36,871 nt of DNA from Poteriospumella lacustris. Taxonomy: Eukaryota; Sar; Chrysophyceae; Chromulinales; Dinobryaceae. A program made the translations under genes and the position numbers. The stretch covers positions 9,863-46,733 of the forward strand of contig SMOI01000249.1 in NCBI GenBank assembly GCA_008000375.1, read 5' to 3'. The notes under the pieces were generated by a model. The model was given only the letters and a program-made list of their open reading frames with translations. It made no database searches and was not told the origin of the DNA. The first letter of the stretch is position 1. Every line of letters starts with the position of its first letter. Shown piece by piece: positions 1 through 9,982 of this stretch.

Positions 1-92
<92 letters not shown>
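1..92. repeat. (TCG)n trinucleotide microsatellite inside a coding exon
   Basis: About 30 uninterrupted TCG units fill the left edge of the window. Read on the minus strand in the frame of the S1-domain gene they encode a run of Asp, so the repeat is an acidic homopolymer tract of that protein. Its real length is unknown because it runs off the window. A shorter impure TCG stretch lies at about 360-425 in the same exon and also encodes mainly Asp/Glu. Confidence 0.95.
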
Positions 93-1748
93 TTCGGTGG
101 CGACGCCATCGTCGTCGTCGACGAGCTGTTGCAGCTCGTCCACTACGCGGGCAAATGCGTCTCGTGAGAGGCGGCCGCGGGAATCGGCCGCCCGCGAGGC
201 GCACCGCAGCACGTCGCTCTCGCGCAGGGCGCCGGCCGCCAGTAGGTCCTGCACGTCGGCCCAGTCCAGCAGCTCGCGCGCGGAGACACTGCGGCCGCTG
301 CGATCGTCCGACGCCGCGCTGAGCTCGCGAAAGATCTCGTCGAGGTCGCTGCGGCGCTGCTCCTCCTCGTCGTCGTCGTCGTCCTCCGCGTCGTCGTCGC
401 CGTCGCGATCGTCGTCGTCGGCGGCGGCTGTCGCGGCGTCGGACGCGTCTGTCACGAGCACGTCGTCCAACGGCAACGGACCCAGCTCCTCGAGCAACAG
501 CCGCATGTTGTACAGGCGCGACGCCTGTGGGTCCTCGTGCACGCGCAGCACGCCGCACGTCACCCGCCGCCCCGCGGCGAAGTCGGTGCGCAGCAGCTGC
601 CGCGCGAAGTCGTCGCGCATGCCGCCGGGCGGCTGCAGGTGGGCGGGCAGGTCATCGCGGCCGATGAGCCCGGAGACCGCGAGCGGCCCCAGCGACGTCA
701 CCTCGACCAGCACGCCCTGCGGCAGCACCTCGCGCACGGTGCCCGTCACCGTGTCGCCCGCCAGCACCGTCGTTAGCTGGCGCTGCAGTCGTCGCGATCG
801 CCGTCGCTCTCTGCCCACCTCGCGCGTCCGGATAAAGGAGGCTGCCACAGCCTCACGGGTGACTTTGGGGTCGGTGGTGAAGGACACGCGCCTTCGAACA
901 GTCAACGGTGAGGCGAGTGGTGGCGCTGGCTGCGGCGGAGACGTACCCGGCGTTTTTGAAGACCTCTTTCACGTAGACCACCACGCGCGATCCCTTCTCC
1001 ATCAGTGGGCCTTGGCCCGACAGACGCCGCGACGTCGACAGCAAGTCGCGAGGAACGTCCGCCTTCCGCAGGAGGCCGCTGACCTCCGCGACGACGCCGC
1101 CCTTCGCCCTGCGAAACACGTTGGCGGCGACGAAGGCGGCCTGCGGGGTGGAGTGGACTACTCTGCCCTCGAGGCGCTGGCCTGTTTTCAAGTTGTTCAG
1201 CAGGAAGGCGCCCACGGGCACGTCCTTCAGCCCCATGACTGCGCTTCGACGTTTCGGGTGCCGACTGACCGCGTCGGGGCTCGGCGACACGGCGTCTTTT
1301 CCCTGAGAGCGCGGTCTCGATTCAGAAGGAAGCGTTAAACGCAGTCCGCGAGCATCATCTGCGACGACAATCGCCTTCACAACGCTTCCAGCGACCAGGG
1401 CCATGCGCTCAACAGCGGTCAGCTGCGCCGTCGCCATCCACGCCTTCGCCGTCTCCTCTCCCTTCGCCACCTGTCGCAAATCGTTTGTGACCAACACAGG
1501 GGACAAAATGATGGCAGGTTGTTTACCTTTAGCTGTATCCGTGGACTGTCGAAGCCACCTCCAACATCATCGACGACGGCTGTCACCAGGTCCCCGGCTT
1601 TGATCAACATAGCCAGCTGAGAGCGAGTCGCCACGCGCGGCAAAGATTTAAATGGTGCATTTGAATTGATGAGAAACCGTGGGAACGTGAAAGCATTCGC
1701 AAAGGCGATCACCAACAACAAGAACGCACACGGCTTCCAGTTTGACAT
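1..1748 (-). CDS. Plastid-targeted S1 RNA-binding domain protein, 3' end cut by window
   Basis: Three exons: 1748-1527, 1470-947 and 891 to the window edge, with introns 1471-1526 (GTAAAC..CAG) and 892-946 (GTACGT..AAG); both joins keep the frame. At least 545 residues. Residues 1-20 form a signal peptide ending in ANAF, then a basic, Ser/Asn-rich transit region (TFPRFLINSN), typical of secondary red plastids. An OB/S1-like strand set begins near residue 49 (AGDLVTAVV), a second near 168-260 (TGQRLEGRVV, then KNAG/RVSFTT across intron 2), and the clearest near 293-385 (AGDTVTGTVREV, GLIGRDDL). A later region at about 420-500 contains two degenerate EF-hand-like loops (DDRSGRSVSARE; ADSRGRLSRD), followed by poly-Asp. 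S1 domains bind RNA, so a role in plastid translation or RNA handling is inferred. The ATG at 1748 is preferred because it gives the signal peptide. The gene diverges from the left CGR1 copy. Confidence 0.8.
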
Positions 1749-1840
1749 TGGTCAGAGGCTGTGGTCTCCACTTCCGCCAGTGATAGGTTCAGCTGGGCAA
1801 CTGGTAAGCTCCCTTCTGACGTCTCAGTGAAAGTGAATGC

Positions 1841-2755
1841 AGTTGTAGCAGCCACCTCGTTGGCTGTAGCGTCGATGATAAAAGTCTGATTGTCGACCGA
1901 GACGGTGACGGTGATCTCGCTCGGTGGCAGGTGGCAGCCCCCGCCGCAGCAGAGAGCAGCGTCGTCGTCGCCATGTCGTCGTCGTCGTCGCCATGACCTT
2001 GCGACGGACGCACGTTGAAGGCTATGTTTGGAGGTATTCTCTAGATTCGCCGCCAAAGACGCCGTCGAACCGCCGCCCCATTCGTTCGCCTCCCGCGTCG
2101 CCGTCGCGTCTCGCTGCCCAATGCGGCCGCTAAGACCGAGCGAAATGCCTGGCCTGCTATCGCTCTGTCCTCACACTGCTCTACCCTGCTCGGACACATC
2201 GTGCGATTGTATTGTATTTGCGTATTGCGCTCAAGTATCTCCGAAATGAGCGACTCCTCCGAACAGCGCGACGATGCGTCGACCGAACACAAGAAGACAG
2301 ACCTTGTCATTCCCGAGGGCAAGCCCAAGTCCGGCCGGGTGTGGAAAGTGAAACAGACATATCGCTCGTCGACGCAACATAGACAAGGTGTGCTCAGCCA
2401 TCTGTGCAAATCTTACGAAGAGCGAAAGCGCATCAAGGACCGAGAAAAGGAAATCAAGGCCTATGAGCGAGAGCTTAGAGGCCAAACCAACAAGAAGAAG
2501 GAGACGGAGCGTCTTCGTCGTGAACAGTTGGTTTTCAAGCGTCTAGAAAATGAGAATAAAGCAGCAGTCTATCAAGAGGTAAGTCGATCGTTGCTCATTG
2601 ATTTTACTCGTCACTGAACTAAACTCTTGTGTTTTTGTAGATCAAACCAGAGAAGCTGAAGTCGCTCAGCAAGAAGCAGCTGCGACAGATTCGCAAGACA
2701 TCTGTCAACAAGAACGGTCAAGTGGAGCTGGTCAGCCCTTGGGCCAAGAAGTAAA
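1841..2755 (+). repeat. Inverted repeat, left arm (915 bp)
   Basis: Reverse complement of 3080-3994; paired positions sum to 5835. The coding exons, intron and upstream region that I compared show no mismatch. The arm runs from just upstream of the S1 gene's start region, across the divergent promoter and the whole CGR1-like gene, and ends one base after its stop codon. Beyond 1841 weaker similarity continues to about 1768, broken by an indel. Confidence 0.95.
2246..2754 (+). CDS. CGR1/CCDC86-family nucleolar rRNA-processing protein, copy 1
   Basis: Two exons, 2246-2578 and 2641-2754, with a 62-bp intron (GTAAGT..TTTTGTAG), encode 148 residues. The N-terminal half contains GKPKSGRVWK, the entry motif of the Cgr1 family. 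The centre is a long, highly charged Lys/Arg/Glu helix (about residues 52-110). The end has LSKKQLRQIRKT followed by ELVSPWAKK. Yeast Cgr1 is a nucleolar protein needed for 60S pre-rRNA processing, and CCDC86 is its animal relative; length and charge pattern fit. The ATG at 2246 is the first in a context giving a normal N-terminus. An upstream in-frame ATG at 2201 would add 15 unremarkable residues. The gene lies entirely within the inverted repeat, so an apparently identical second copy exists at 3081-3589. Confidence 0.85.
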
Positions 2756-3079
2756 CGATGCCACCATTGTCGAGAACGGATTTAAATGGTCTCGGCCGCT
2801 GTATATAGATGAGCATAGTTCCCCATTCTGTAACATTTTTGATTTCTATGACCTTCTTGCCATGAGTTTCTGGTTATCTGTGCGATGAAGCGAGTTTCGC
2901 CAACAAGTCGATGAGGACGTCTCGCATACTGCGTTGTTCAGTCAAACTCTTCACGTACACGGATAACACAGAACACCTTAGCAGATGGTCAATTGACGAA
3001 TGTTACAAAGGAGGAGGGGCGAAACGATGCAACAACTATGTACAGAAACCAAGAAACACGATCACTCGTTTACCGCGGC
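2756..3079. other. Unique spacer between the two inverted-repeat arms
   Basis: 324 bp of lower GC than the arms, with no convincing coding sequence. It supplies different 3' flanks for the two CGR1-like copies. TGTATATAG (near 2800) follows copy 1, and TGTACATAG on the minus strand (near 3038-3046) follows copy 2; both resemble UGUA-type 3'-end signals. On the copy 2 side a small insertion separates the arm end from a further short match (TAAACGA). Confidence 0.6.
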
Positions 3080-3994
3080 TTTACTTCTTGGCCCAAGGGC
3101 TGACCAGCTCCACTTGACCGTTCTTGTTGACAGATGTCTTGCGAATCTGTCGCAGCTGCTTCTTGCTGAGCGACTTCAGCTTCTCTGGTTTGATCTACAA
3201 AAACACAAGAGTTTAGTTCAGTGACGAGTAAAATCAATGAGCAACGATCGACTTACCTCTTGATAGACTGCTGCTTTATTCTCATTTTCTAGACGCTTGA
3301 AAACCAACTGTTCACGACGAAGACGCTCCGTCTCCTTCTTCTTGTTGGTTTGGCCTCTAAGCTCTCGCTCATAGGCCTTGATTTCCTTTTCTCGGTCCTT
3401 GATGCGCTTTCGCTCTTCGTAAGATTTGCACAGATGGCTGAGCACACCTTGTCTATGTTGCGTCGACGAGCGATATGTCTGTTTCACTTTCCACACCCGG
3501 CCGGACTTGGGCTTGCCCTCGGGAATGACAAGGTCTGTCTTCTTGTGTTCGGTCGACGCATCGTCGCGCTGTTCGGAGGAGTCGCTCATTTCGGAGATAC
3601 TTGAGCGCAATACGCAAATACAATACAATCGCACGATGTGTCCGAGCAGGGTAGAGCAGTGTGAGGACAGAGCGATAGCAGGCCAGGCATTTCGCTCGGT
3701 CTTAGCGGCCGCATTGGGCAGCGAGACGCGACGGCGACGCGGGAGGCGAACGAATGGGGCGGCGGTTCGACGGCGTCTTTGGCGGCGAATCTAGAGAATA
3801 CCTCCAAACATAGCCTTCAACGTGCGTCCGTCGCAAGGTCATGGCGACGACGACGACGACATGGCGACGACGACGCTGCTCTCTGCTGCGGCGGGGGCTG
3901 CCACCTGCCACCGAGCGAGATCACCGTCACCGTCTCGGTCGACAATCAGACTTTTATCATCGACGCTACAGCCAACGAGGTGGCTGCTACAACT
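3080..3994 (-). repeat. Inverted repeat, right arm (915 bp)
   Basis: Reverse complement of 1841-2755. Past 3994 the match breaks for some tens of bases, then resumes imperfectly (CTGAACCTATC..GCGGAAGTGGAGACC at about 4009-4036 against about 1766-1795). This shows that the original duplication reached into the 5' leader of the S1 gene. The right flank then leads to the 3' end of the RsmE gene. Confidence 0.95.
3081..3589 (-). CDS. CGR1/CCDC86-family nucleolar rRNA-processing protein, copy 2
   Basis: Two exons, 3589-3257 and 3194-3081, with a 62-bp intron at 3195-3256. The predicted 148-residue protein, the intron and the upstream region are the same as in copy 1, so both copies appear intact and should give identical proteins. 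The 3' flank differs because the repeat arm stops one base past the stop codon. Lack of intron divergence points to a very recent duplication or to gene conversion between arms. Family assignment as for copy 1 (GKPKSGRVWK entry motif, charged helix, ELVSPWAKK end). Confidence 0.83.
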
Positions 3995-4133
3995 CCATAC
4001 ATCCGACTGAACCTATCGCAGGCGGAAGTGGAGACCAACACACAGCACTTCCGATCAGACCGATTGGAGTTTTGCGCTGCACAGGCCGCCCGATTGACTC
4101 TGTAAAAATAAATATGTCTCATCGTGCGTAGGG

Positions 4134-5197
4134 TTACAAACGTGTCAGCTCATGCGCCTGGCCCAGAAGCACAGAAACGGCTGTATCTGTTCGCAGAATG
4201 CGATTTCCGATGTCGTAAGTTCGGAATCCTCGAGCTACAAATGCATCAACTTCGCTCGGAATCCAGCCGCCTTCCGGCCCAACTGCTACAACTACTCGTC
4301 GAGGCTTGTTTGTCGGCGACGCAGTGACTTGCTGCATGAGGCCTCGGAAGGACGTGCGACTGGACTGCGCCTCGAAGCTAACGTCTGAATAAGGCGGATG
4401 TGCAATAATTCGAATGATCTCTTCGTGTTGATTGGTGTCGTATGCAGCCAATATGTTGGAATACTGCAAGAAGCGATTGAGGCTCTTCTCGATCAGCAAT
4501 TCTGGCAGATGGCAGTCAACGCAGCACTGCATCAGACCATTTGATAGAAGCGCGCGTCGGTCTTTGTCTTCACAAACTAATCGGGACCCAAAATATGCCC
4601 TCTCTACTCGTTCAGCACCGAGTAGTACCAGACGATCCACACCCAGCGTGGCAATGACAGGAAGAAGCTGGGTCAGTCGTGAAGGTCTCGGAATGGCAAG
4701 GAGCAGGTCCACTCGACATCTTTCAACGGTAGACCACTGCTCTCTGTTGCCCAAGTCGATCCACAAGTTGTCCGTCGAAGAAAGCCCGTCGCCATTTGGA
4801 ATTTGAACCTCGCAGTCTTCACAAAGTCCCTCGTTGACCACACCGCAACGCAGACGATCGCCTGCACTCAGCTTCAAAATCTAGACATTGTGCAATTCGG
4901 ATCATGACCACTCAAAACATTCCACAAGGAAGCAAATGAACCAACCTCCTTTATGTGTTGGAAGCGGAAATCGGGCGCCGACAAGCAAACTTTGGATCTG
5001 CCATCTGTCGAGTCTTCAAAGACCTCCGTCGGCTCGAAGAGTATTCTGTTGAGGAATCGCTTCGATGACGTTGAGTACTGCGGATGGAACCGCATCATCG
5101 AATGAGTCGTCGAACTTCTTAAATAGCATTGGGCAGAAAGTGCGAGCATTAGTATCCCTAGTAAGCCACTGCTGATAACAGAACAGTGACGGTGCAT
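4134..5197 (-). CDS. rsmE: Plastid-targeted RsmE-type 16S rRNA m3U1498 methyltransferase
   Basis: Two exons, 5197-4946 and 4880-4134, with a 65-bp intron (GTTGGT..CTAG, an off-consensus donor); 332 residues. The join gives FRFQHIKE/ILKLSAGDRLRCG, matching the N-terminal PUA-like part of RsmE (the family's H..VLRL..GD.). The C-terminal SPOUT methyltransferase domain shows AVGPEGGW near residue 284, then RILRTDTAVSVLLGQ, the knot motifs that bind S-adenosylmethionine. Bacterial RsmE methylates N3 of U1498 in 16S rRNA. The first 30 residues look like a signal peptide (LLGILMLALSAQC) followed by YLRSS, so the target is probably the plastid ribosome. The ATG at 5197 is chosen for that leader; an in-frame ATG just downstream would lose it. 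It diverges from fabZ. Confidence 0.85.
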
Positions 5198-5627
5198 ACA
5201 CTCTCCTTGCGAGTGCAGTCTACAGTAGAATAAACCTCGCTGAGGATCCGTTGAAAAGCAATTTCGAATCAAGGGTAGTTCTTCATGAAGTTCCTCATCA
5301 CATTACTCTCACCTTCACTTGTTATAACTGCTTTGAAGTCATGAAATGAGAGAGCATTCAAGCCTGCTTCCGGTTGCTTTGCGCTTTGCGTGGTGGTGTC
5401 GTCGTCGTCATGGATGGTGCTCATCGTCGTGTCTATCCATTTTTTTCAGGTGAGTCTCTCCCGCCATCCTCCAGTCGGTGCGTTCGCGTGATGCACTCAC
5501 TTCGCAGCTCTTCGCATCAGACGCTGCCGATCGAAAGGTGGATCTATTCCATATTGCAAGCAACGCTTGGAAGAAAGACAAAGAAGCACATCGGATCAGT
5601 GTATTCTGCTTTCCCTCCGTGAAGCTG
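5198..5627. promoter_or_regulatory. Divergent upstream region shared by rsmE and fabZ, with GTC tract
   Basis: The 430 bp between the two divergent start codons holds no gene that I can support. At 5395-5436 lies GTGGTGTCGTCGTCGTC followed by ATGG and further TCGTCGTG. This is one instance of the GTC-rich element, next to an ATGG/CCATG, that recurs upstream of most genes here. A promoter role is inferred from this recurrence only. Confidence 0.4.
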
Positions 5628-6401
5628 ATGAAGAGCCACCACCTGCTGTTTCTTCTTGTTGCTGGGGTGTTGCTGCAAGTCGGTGTGGCTTTTCAAGCAC
5701 TTAGATCTGCTCTGAAGCCACATCGAGCGAAGCAGTCTATTCTTTTCGATGGTGCTACTGAAGTACCTTGGCTTGGTGCGAAGAAGATCTCGCAGGGGAG
5801 CTCCGGCTTGGCGACGATTCTGTCGAGTGAACAGATCTCGAAGATTCTTCCCCATCGTTATCCCTTCCTCCTCGTCGACCGTGTGGTCGAATTTGAGCCA
5901 GGAAAGCGAGCGGTTGGGTTGAAGTGTGTTACTGCTAATGAGCCGCAGTTTACTGGACATTTTCCCGACCGCCCTGTGATGCCAGGAGTTTTAATGTTGG
6001 AAGCAATGGCGCAACTTGGTAAGTCGGTGCATTGACGAGCACGGCAACTTTAACTGACCAAAATGACCTGAAAAATGATAGGAGGAATAATTGCTCTGTC
6101 GCCCCCTGTCAGCCCAGCACAGGAGGAGGGCGCTCCTACGAAGCAGCGCCTCTTCTTCTTCACTGGTGTCACGGGCGTTCGCTGGAAAAGTCCCGTGACG
6201 CCGGGTGATGTGTTGGTGATGGAGATGACTCTGAAAGACTTTGATGACCGTCTTGGCTTTGCGTCTATGACTGGCAAAGCCTATGTCGGAGGAAAGGTAT
6301 GAATGGCATGCGTTGTCCGTGAGTCTGTGAAGTTGCTCATCGTTTGGTCTGCACAGGTTGCCGTCACCGTCGACGAATTCACGTTTGCCTTGGTCAAATA
6401 G
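5628..6401 (+). CDS. fabZ: Plastid 3-hydroxyacyl-ACP dehydratase
   Basis: Three exons, 5628-6018, 6082-6296 and 6357-6401, with introns of 63 and 60 bp; 216 residues. It catalyses dehydration of 3-hydroxyacyl-ACP in plastid type II fatty-acid synthesis. Residues 1-22 are a signal peptide ending VGVAF, followed by a basic Ser/Ala-rich transit region, the bipartite signal of complex red plastids. The hot-dog domain starts near residue 68 ([17 protein letters not shown]). The catalytic pair is visible as His111 in [12 protein letters not shown] and Glu125 in MLEAMAQ; the 14-residue spacing equals that of bacterial FabZ. Exon 2 contributes the central strands ([11 protein letters not shown]), and the last exon encodes only 14 residues. 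The ATG at 5628 is chosen because it opens the signal peptide. Confidence 0.92.
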
Positions 6402-7098
6402 ACTTTAATATCCTATAGCCTCGTGAGCTGTCGCTTTACACGAAAAACTTTAACATCCTATAGCTGCGGAGCTATGACTTTGTGAGTTTCGGCGCATGGT
6501 CGGTCAGCATCAACATCGCCGATGTCGAGTGGGGTAGACGTCTTCTGCTCAGGTTTTTCTGCGGCTACATCTCACAGGAGTTCTGAACGTCCGCCGCCTT
6601 CAGCTTCTGCGGCTGAAAGATCAATCTGCGGGCGTAGTTACGCTGTTTGCGTCAAATCTGCTGCTGGCTGCCGCTGTCGCGGCTGTCGCTGCTGTCGCTG
6701 CTCCAAGATGCTGTCGCTGCTGTGTCGCTGGGTCGCTGCTGGTCCACGACGTCGTCGTCACCATGTCGTCGTCATCGTCACCGTGTCGCCGCCGTCGTCA
6801 TCGCGCTGCTGCTTCCGACGCGTCAGAGCGTCAGCAGCGGAGCGGGCGGGTCGAGTTGGCTTCTTCGTCCGTGTTCTGGCGATGAACTGTCGGTGCCCAA
6901 TGAACGAAGCCTTCGACATAACCTTGATATCACGGCAACCAAGCGGTGGGAGCTTCTTCGACTTCGTCGCGGCGGTTGGCGAGCAACCGGATTTGTTTGG
7001 GCGTCGCTTCCATGATAAGGCGCTCGGCCTGTCTCTTTGTCACCGTACAGCGAGTCTTTTGCAACAGTTATTCCTCTCATCTCAAGCCTGTACGACTC
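6402..7098. other. Intergenic region with GTC-rich tract and short repeats
   Basis: No supported gene. Directly after fabZ there is an imperfect direct repeat (CTTTAATATCCTATAGC near 6403 and CTTTAACATCCTATAGC near 6448). Around 6660-6735 GCTGTCGC-type units recur. From 6747 to 6800 GTCGTCGTCACCATG is followed by more GTC/ATC/ACC triplets, about 300 bp upstream of the pyridoxal kinase start. Long open frames across this stretch have low-complexity Ser/Arg translations and are not believed. Confidence 0.55.
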
Positions 7099-9049
7099 AT
7101 GAGCACTAGTCAAGGCTTTCCCCGTGTCCTCTCGATCCAAAGCCACATTGTGCACGGCTTCGTTGGCAACAAGGCAGCCGCGTTCCCGTTGCAAACGATG
7201 GGTTTTGACATCGATTGCATCAACACAGTGACGCTCTCGAACCACCCCGCCTATGCGAACCGATGTCGTGGCGCGGGTTTGGAGACGCCGGTGCTGCAGG
7301 AGCTGCTGCGTGGACTGGAAGACAACGCGCTGCTGCGCTACGACTTGCTGCTGTCGGGCTACACGCGACAGAAGGAGCATCTGTTGGCCATCGCAGACGC
7401 TGTGGAGCACATCCGCGCCTCCGCTAACCCGGATCTGTTGTACATCTGCGACCCAGTGCTCGGGGACAACGGCAGGTGCGTTGCGTTGCCCCGCGCGCCG
7501 ACCGACCGCCGATGACTAAACGTTGCGCACGCCTCTTCACAGCTACTACGTCCCGGAGGAGCTGCGCGACATTTATTTGTCGCGCATTCTGCCTCTCGCG
7601 ACTGCGGTGACGCCGAACGTCTTCGAGACGCAAGTTCTCTGCGGAGCGGCGCAGCCGCCGACGACCGCGCAGCAGGCGATCGACGCCTGTCGCAGTCTGC
7701 ACGCCCGCGGCCCGCAGATCGTGGTCCTCACGGGCATTCCCATCGCAAGCGCGGAGACGCCGCCCGTCGGAGGTGCATCAACCCCGACGCTGTCGGCCGT
7801 CGTCTCGTTCAGGCCCCGCGGCGCCGACGCGGCGCACGAGGAGGTCTACCAGGTGGAGCTGCCGCGCCTGCCCGGGGCGCTCTCCGGCTGCGGCGACCTC
7901 TTCGCGGCGCTCTTGACCCCGGGCATCTTCCGAACGATGCAAATGGACAGCAGCGCAGAGCGTGGTGCGTGTCTCGCGGCGTGCGTCGCGCAGGCGGCGC
8001 GAACGATGACGCAAGTGGTGGCCGACACGCTGCGCCACGGCGAGGTGGAGCTGCGGATCCTCGCCGCGCGGGACGCGTTCATTCGCCACGGCGACGTCGT
8101 GCGCGACACTGTCGCCAATTACTGTTTGCACCACGCGCCCAGCGACGAACACTACGCGTCGGCGAGAGCTGCGCACGGCGTGCACGACGAGTTGCGGTCG
8201 CTGGTGCAGCGCGTCAGTGTGCGGCGTCTGCGCCATCGACCCGCCGCGGAGGATCCAGCCGCAGCGCTGGCCTCTTTCCACGTCTCGCACCACACGTCGC
8301 TGCCGTCCGCGCCGATGGGACCGCTTCCGCTGCAGCCGCTGGGCGTCATTTTCGACATGGACGGCACGTTGACGCTGCCTGGCGCCATCGACTTCGCCGC
8401 CATGCGCCGCGAGCTGACGGCGATGCACCCGCCGCTGCCGCCACACTCGACGATGGACCTCGTCGCCTATCTCAACGGTCTGGGCGACGCCGCAGAGCAA
8501 GCGACGCTCTACGACGTCGTGCGGCGCTATGAACTGGCAGCCTGCGATGCACAGGCACTGCGGCCGCATCTGCACGAGCTGCTGCTGCTGCTGCGGCGCC
8601 ACTGCCACATCCCGCTCGCCCTGTCGACGCGCAACTGCCAAGAGGCGACGGACGTCTTCCTCTACCAGCGCTACGATCTGCCCAGCGACGTCTTCGACTT
8701 CGTGCAGGTGCGCAACACGGTCGCAGTCGACGGACAGTGGGTCAACAAGCCGCACCCGTCGGTCGCCGAGGACGTCCTGCGGCGCTGGCAAGTGCTGCCC
8801 GCCTCGCTGGGCGTCGCCGACGGCGACCACGGCGAGGCGGAGAACCGTCGTCGCGTGGTCTTCGTGGGCGACAGCATGGACGACATGAAGTGCGGGCGCG
8901 GGGCCGGCTGCACCACCGTGCTCATCCGCACGCACGAGAACGAGCACTACCTGCGGTCGGCCGACTGCGTCGCGAACGTCGATTTCGTCGTGTCCGACCT
9001 CAACGACTTGGCGTTGCTGCTGGTGGGACGACCGCTGCACGTCCATTGA
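7099..9049 (+). CDS. Pyridoxal kinase fused to HAD-family phosphatase
   Basis: Two exons, 7099-7475 and 7543-9049, intron 67 bp (GTGCGT..CACAG); 627 residues. The N-terminal part is a ribokinase-fold pyridoxal kinase: it opens VLSIQSHIVHGFVGNKAA, contains YICDPVLGDNG, and GCGDLFAALL carries the catalytic Asp244. It would phosphorylate vitamin B6 vitamers with ATP. From about residue 390 a complete HAD domain follows: DMDGT (Asp397, Asp399), the Ser/Thr motif in LALSTRN, Lys528 in NKPHP, and GDSMDDMKCG (Asp569). The two domains are in one uninterrupted exon frame, so this is a genuine fusion. The phosphatase substrate is unknown; pyridoxal 5'-phosphate is an attractive guess because it would give opposing activities in one chain. 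An in-frame ATG at 7012 would add a basic 29-residue leader, perhaps mitochondrial, so the true start is uncertain. Confidence 0.88.
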
Positions 9050-9141
9050 CAGCGAAGTAGATCCCATAGACTCGTAGACCCCAGGTAAAGCATAGAATCG
9101 TATTTACAGCAATTACAAGAGCACGGCCGCAGCGAAGGGGC

Positions 9142-9348
9142 TTAGGACGACGGCGTCTCTGGTGCGGCCTTCTTTGGCTGCACATTCACAGTGATTGTCG
9201 GCCGATTTTCAAAGTACCACATGGCCCCAAAGCCGGCAAACGCCACGGCCCACGCTCCCAAGCGAAAGCCTTTGGGACTGCCCACGCCCCAGACGCGCTT
9301 CAACGTCTCCACCACTCCACCGTTGCTTTGTCCACTTCCGCCGGTCAT
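9142..9348 (-). CDS. Small single-pass membrane protein, unknown
   Basis: 68 residues from the ATG at 9348. A Gly/Ser-rich N-terminus is followed by an amphipathic stretch (VVETLKRVWGVGSPKGF), one hydrophobic segment of about 18 residues (LGAWAVAFAGFGAMWYF) and a polar Pro/Lys tail. No family was recognised; the shape resembles small organellar inner-membrane proteins. An in-frame ATG at 9483 would give 113 residues with a Ser/Thr/Asp-rich extension. It converges with the kinase-phosphatase gene, 93 bp between stops. Confidence 0.55.
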   Translation of the reverse strand: MTGGSGQSNGGVVETLKRVWGVGSPKGFRLGAWAVAFAGFGAMWYFENRPTITVNVQPKKAAPETPSS

Positions 9349-9982
9349 GATCGAAGAGCAATTTTTATCGGTTGATGTTGTGTCACCGTCAGAAGAGTCT
9401 GACGTCTGTGACGATGGCCGAGGCTCCAGTTCCAAGCTCGGTGGCAGCGTGGCAGCGGCGAACGAAGGGTCGATCACGTACATATCTCTTATGGACCTCG
9501 CGAACAATGATCGATTTCATTCCACTAAGTTGTACTGTTCACATCCATTGTCTACATAAAGATATATATCAGTCATTTGCGTTAGGAAATGTACATCCGG
9601 TCAGTGGTGACTGGTGAGGGGGTGTGAGAGGTGGCGCCGCCGCCGCCGTGCCAGTGCCCAGTAGCGCGGCGCCGCGGGGTGGCCTGAGCAGTGCGAGCGC
9701 AGCGCCCTTCCATTCTGTACATTATGGCTCGCAACGTATCTACTACTAGTGGGTTATGGAACTTTCTTTGTGTACGGAGGACCGCCGCTCTACCTTCGAC
9801 ACTTCGTGCGACCGTTCAGCTCAGAACTTGGACGAAGTTCCGAGGCAAATAAGAAGTTTCCATCGCAGTAGGAGTGTGGACTTCATGGACACAAAGCAAA
9901 TCACAGATACTTGTTCCAGTTATGCTCTCGAGCCTTGCTCCATTCCAATCGCGTTACCGACTTCCTAGCGCCGAGACACACC
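9349..9982. other. Intergenic region before the phosphoesterase gene
   Basis: Holds the upstream regions of the small membrane protein (minus) and the phosphoesterase (plus). A GC-rich patch at 9630-9710 (CGCCGCCGCCG and GGCGCCGCGG) is embedded in ordinary sequence. I see no further gene; open frames here have no recognisable features. Confidence 0.5.

Noticed and set aside
97-1338. Long plus-strand open frame over the S1-domain gene
   Set aside because: Its translation is Ser/Arg-rich low complexity starting in the TCG repeat, while the minus strand gives S1 domains and consistent splices.
1841-3994. Inverted repeat as a simple assembly fold-back
   Set aside because: A fold-back would be symmetrical to the end of the read. 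Here there is a unique spacer, distinct flanking genes on each side and partial decay beyond the arms, so a real duplication is more likely, though not proven.
3779-4105. Open frame containing EITVTVSVDNQTFIIDAT, and its partial mirror at 1709-2056
   Set aside because: It has no ATG start, lies in the divergent promoter/leader of the duplicated locus, and the two versions diverge after the repeat end. The strand-like composition is suggestive, but there is no other support.
6522-7109. 195-codon open frame upstream of the pyridoxal kinase
   Set aside because: The translation is Ser/Arg/Cys-rich from GTC repeats and overlaps the kinase start in another frame.
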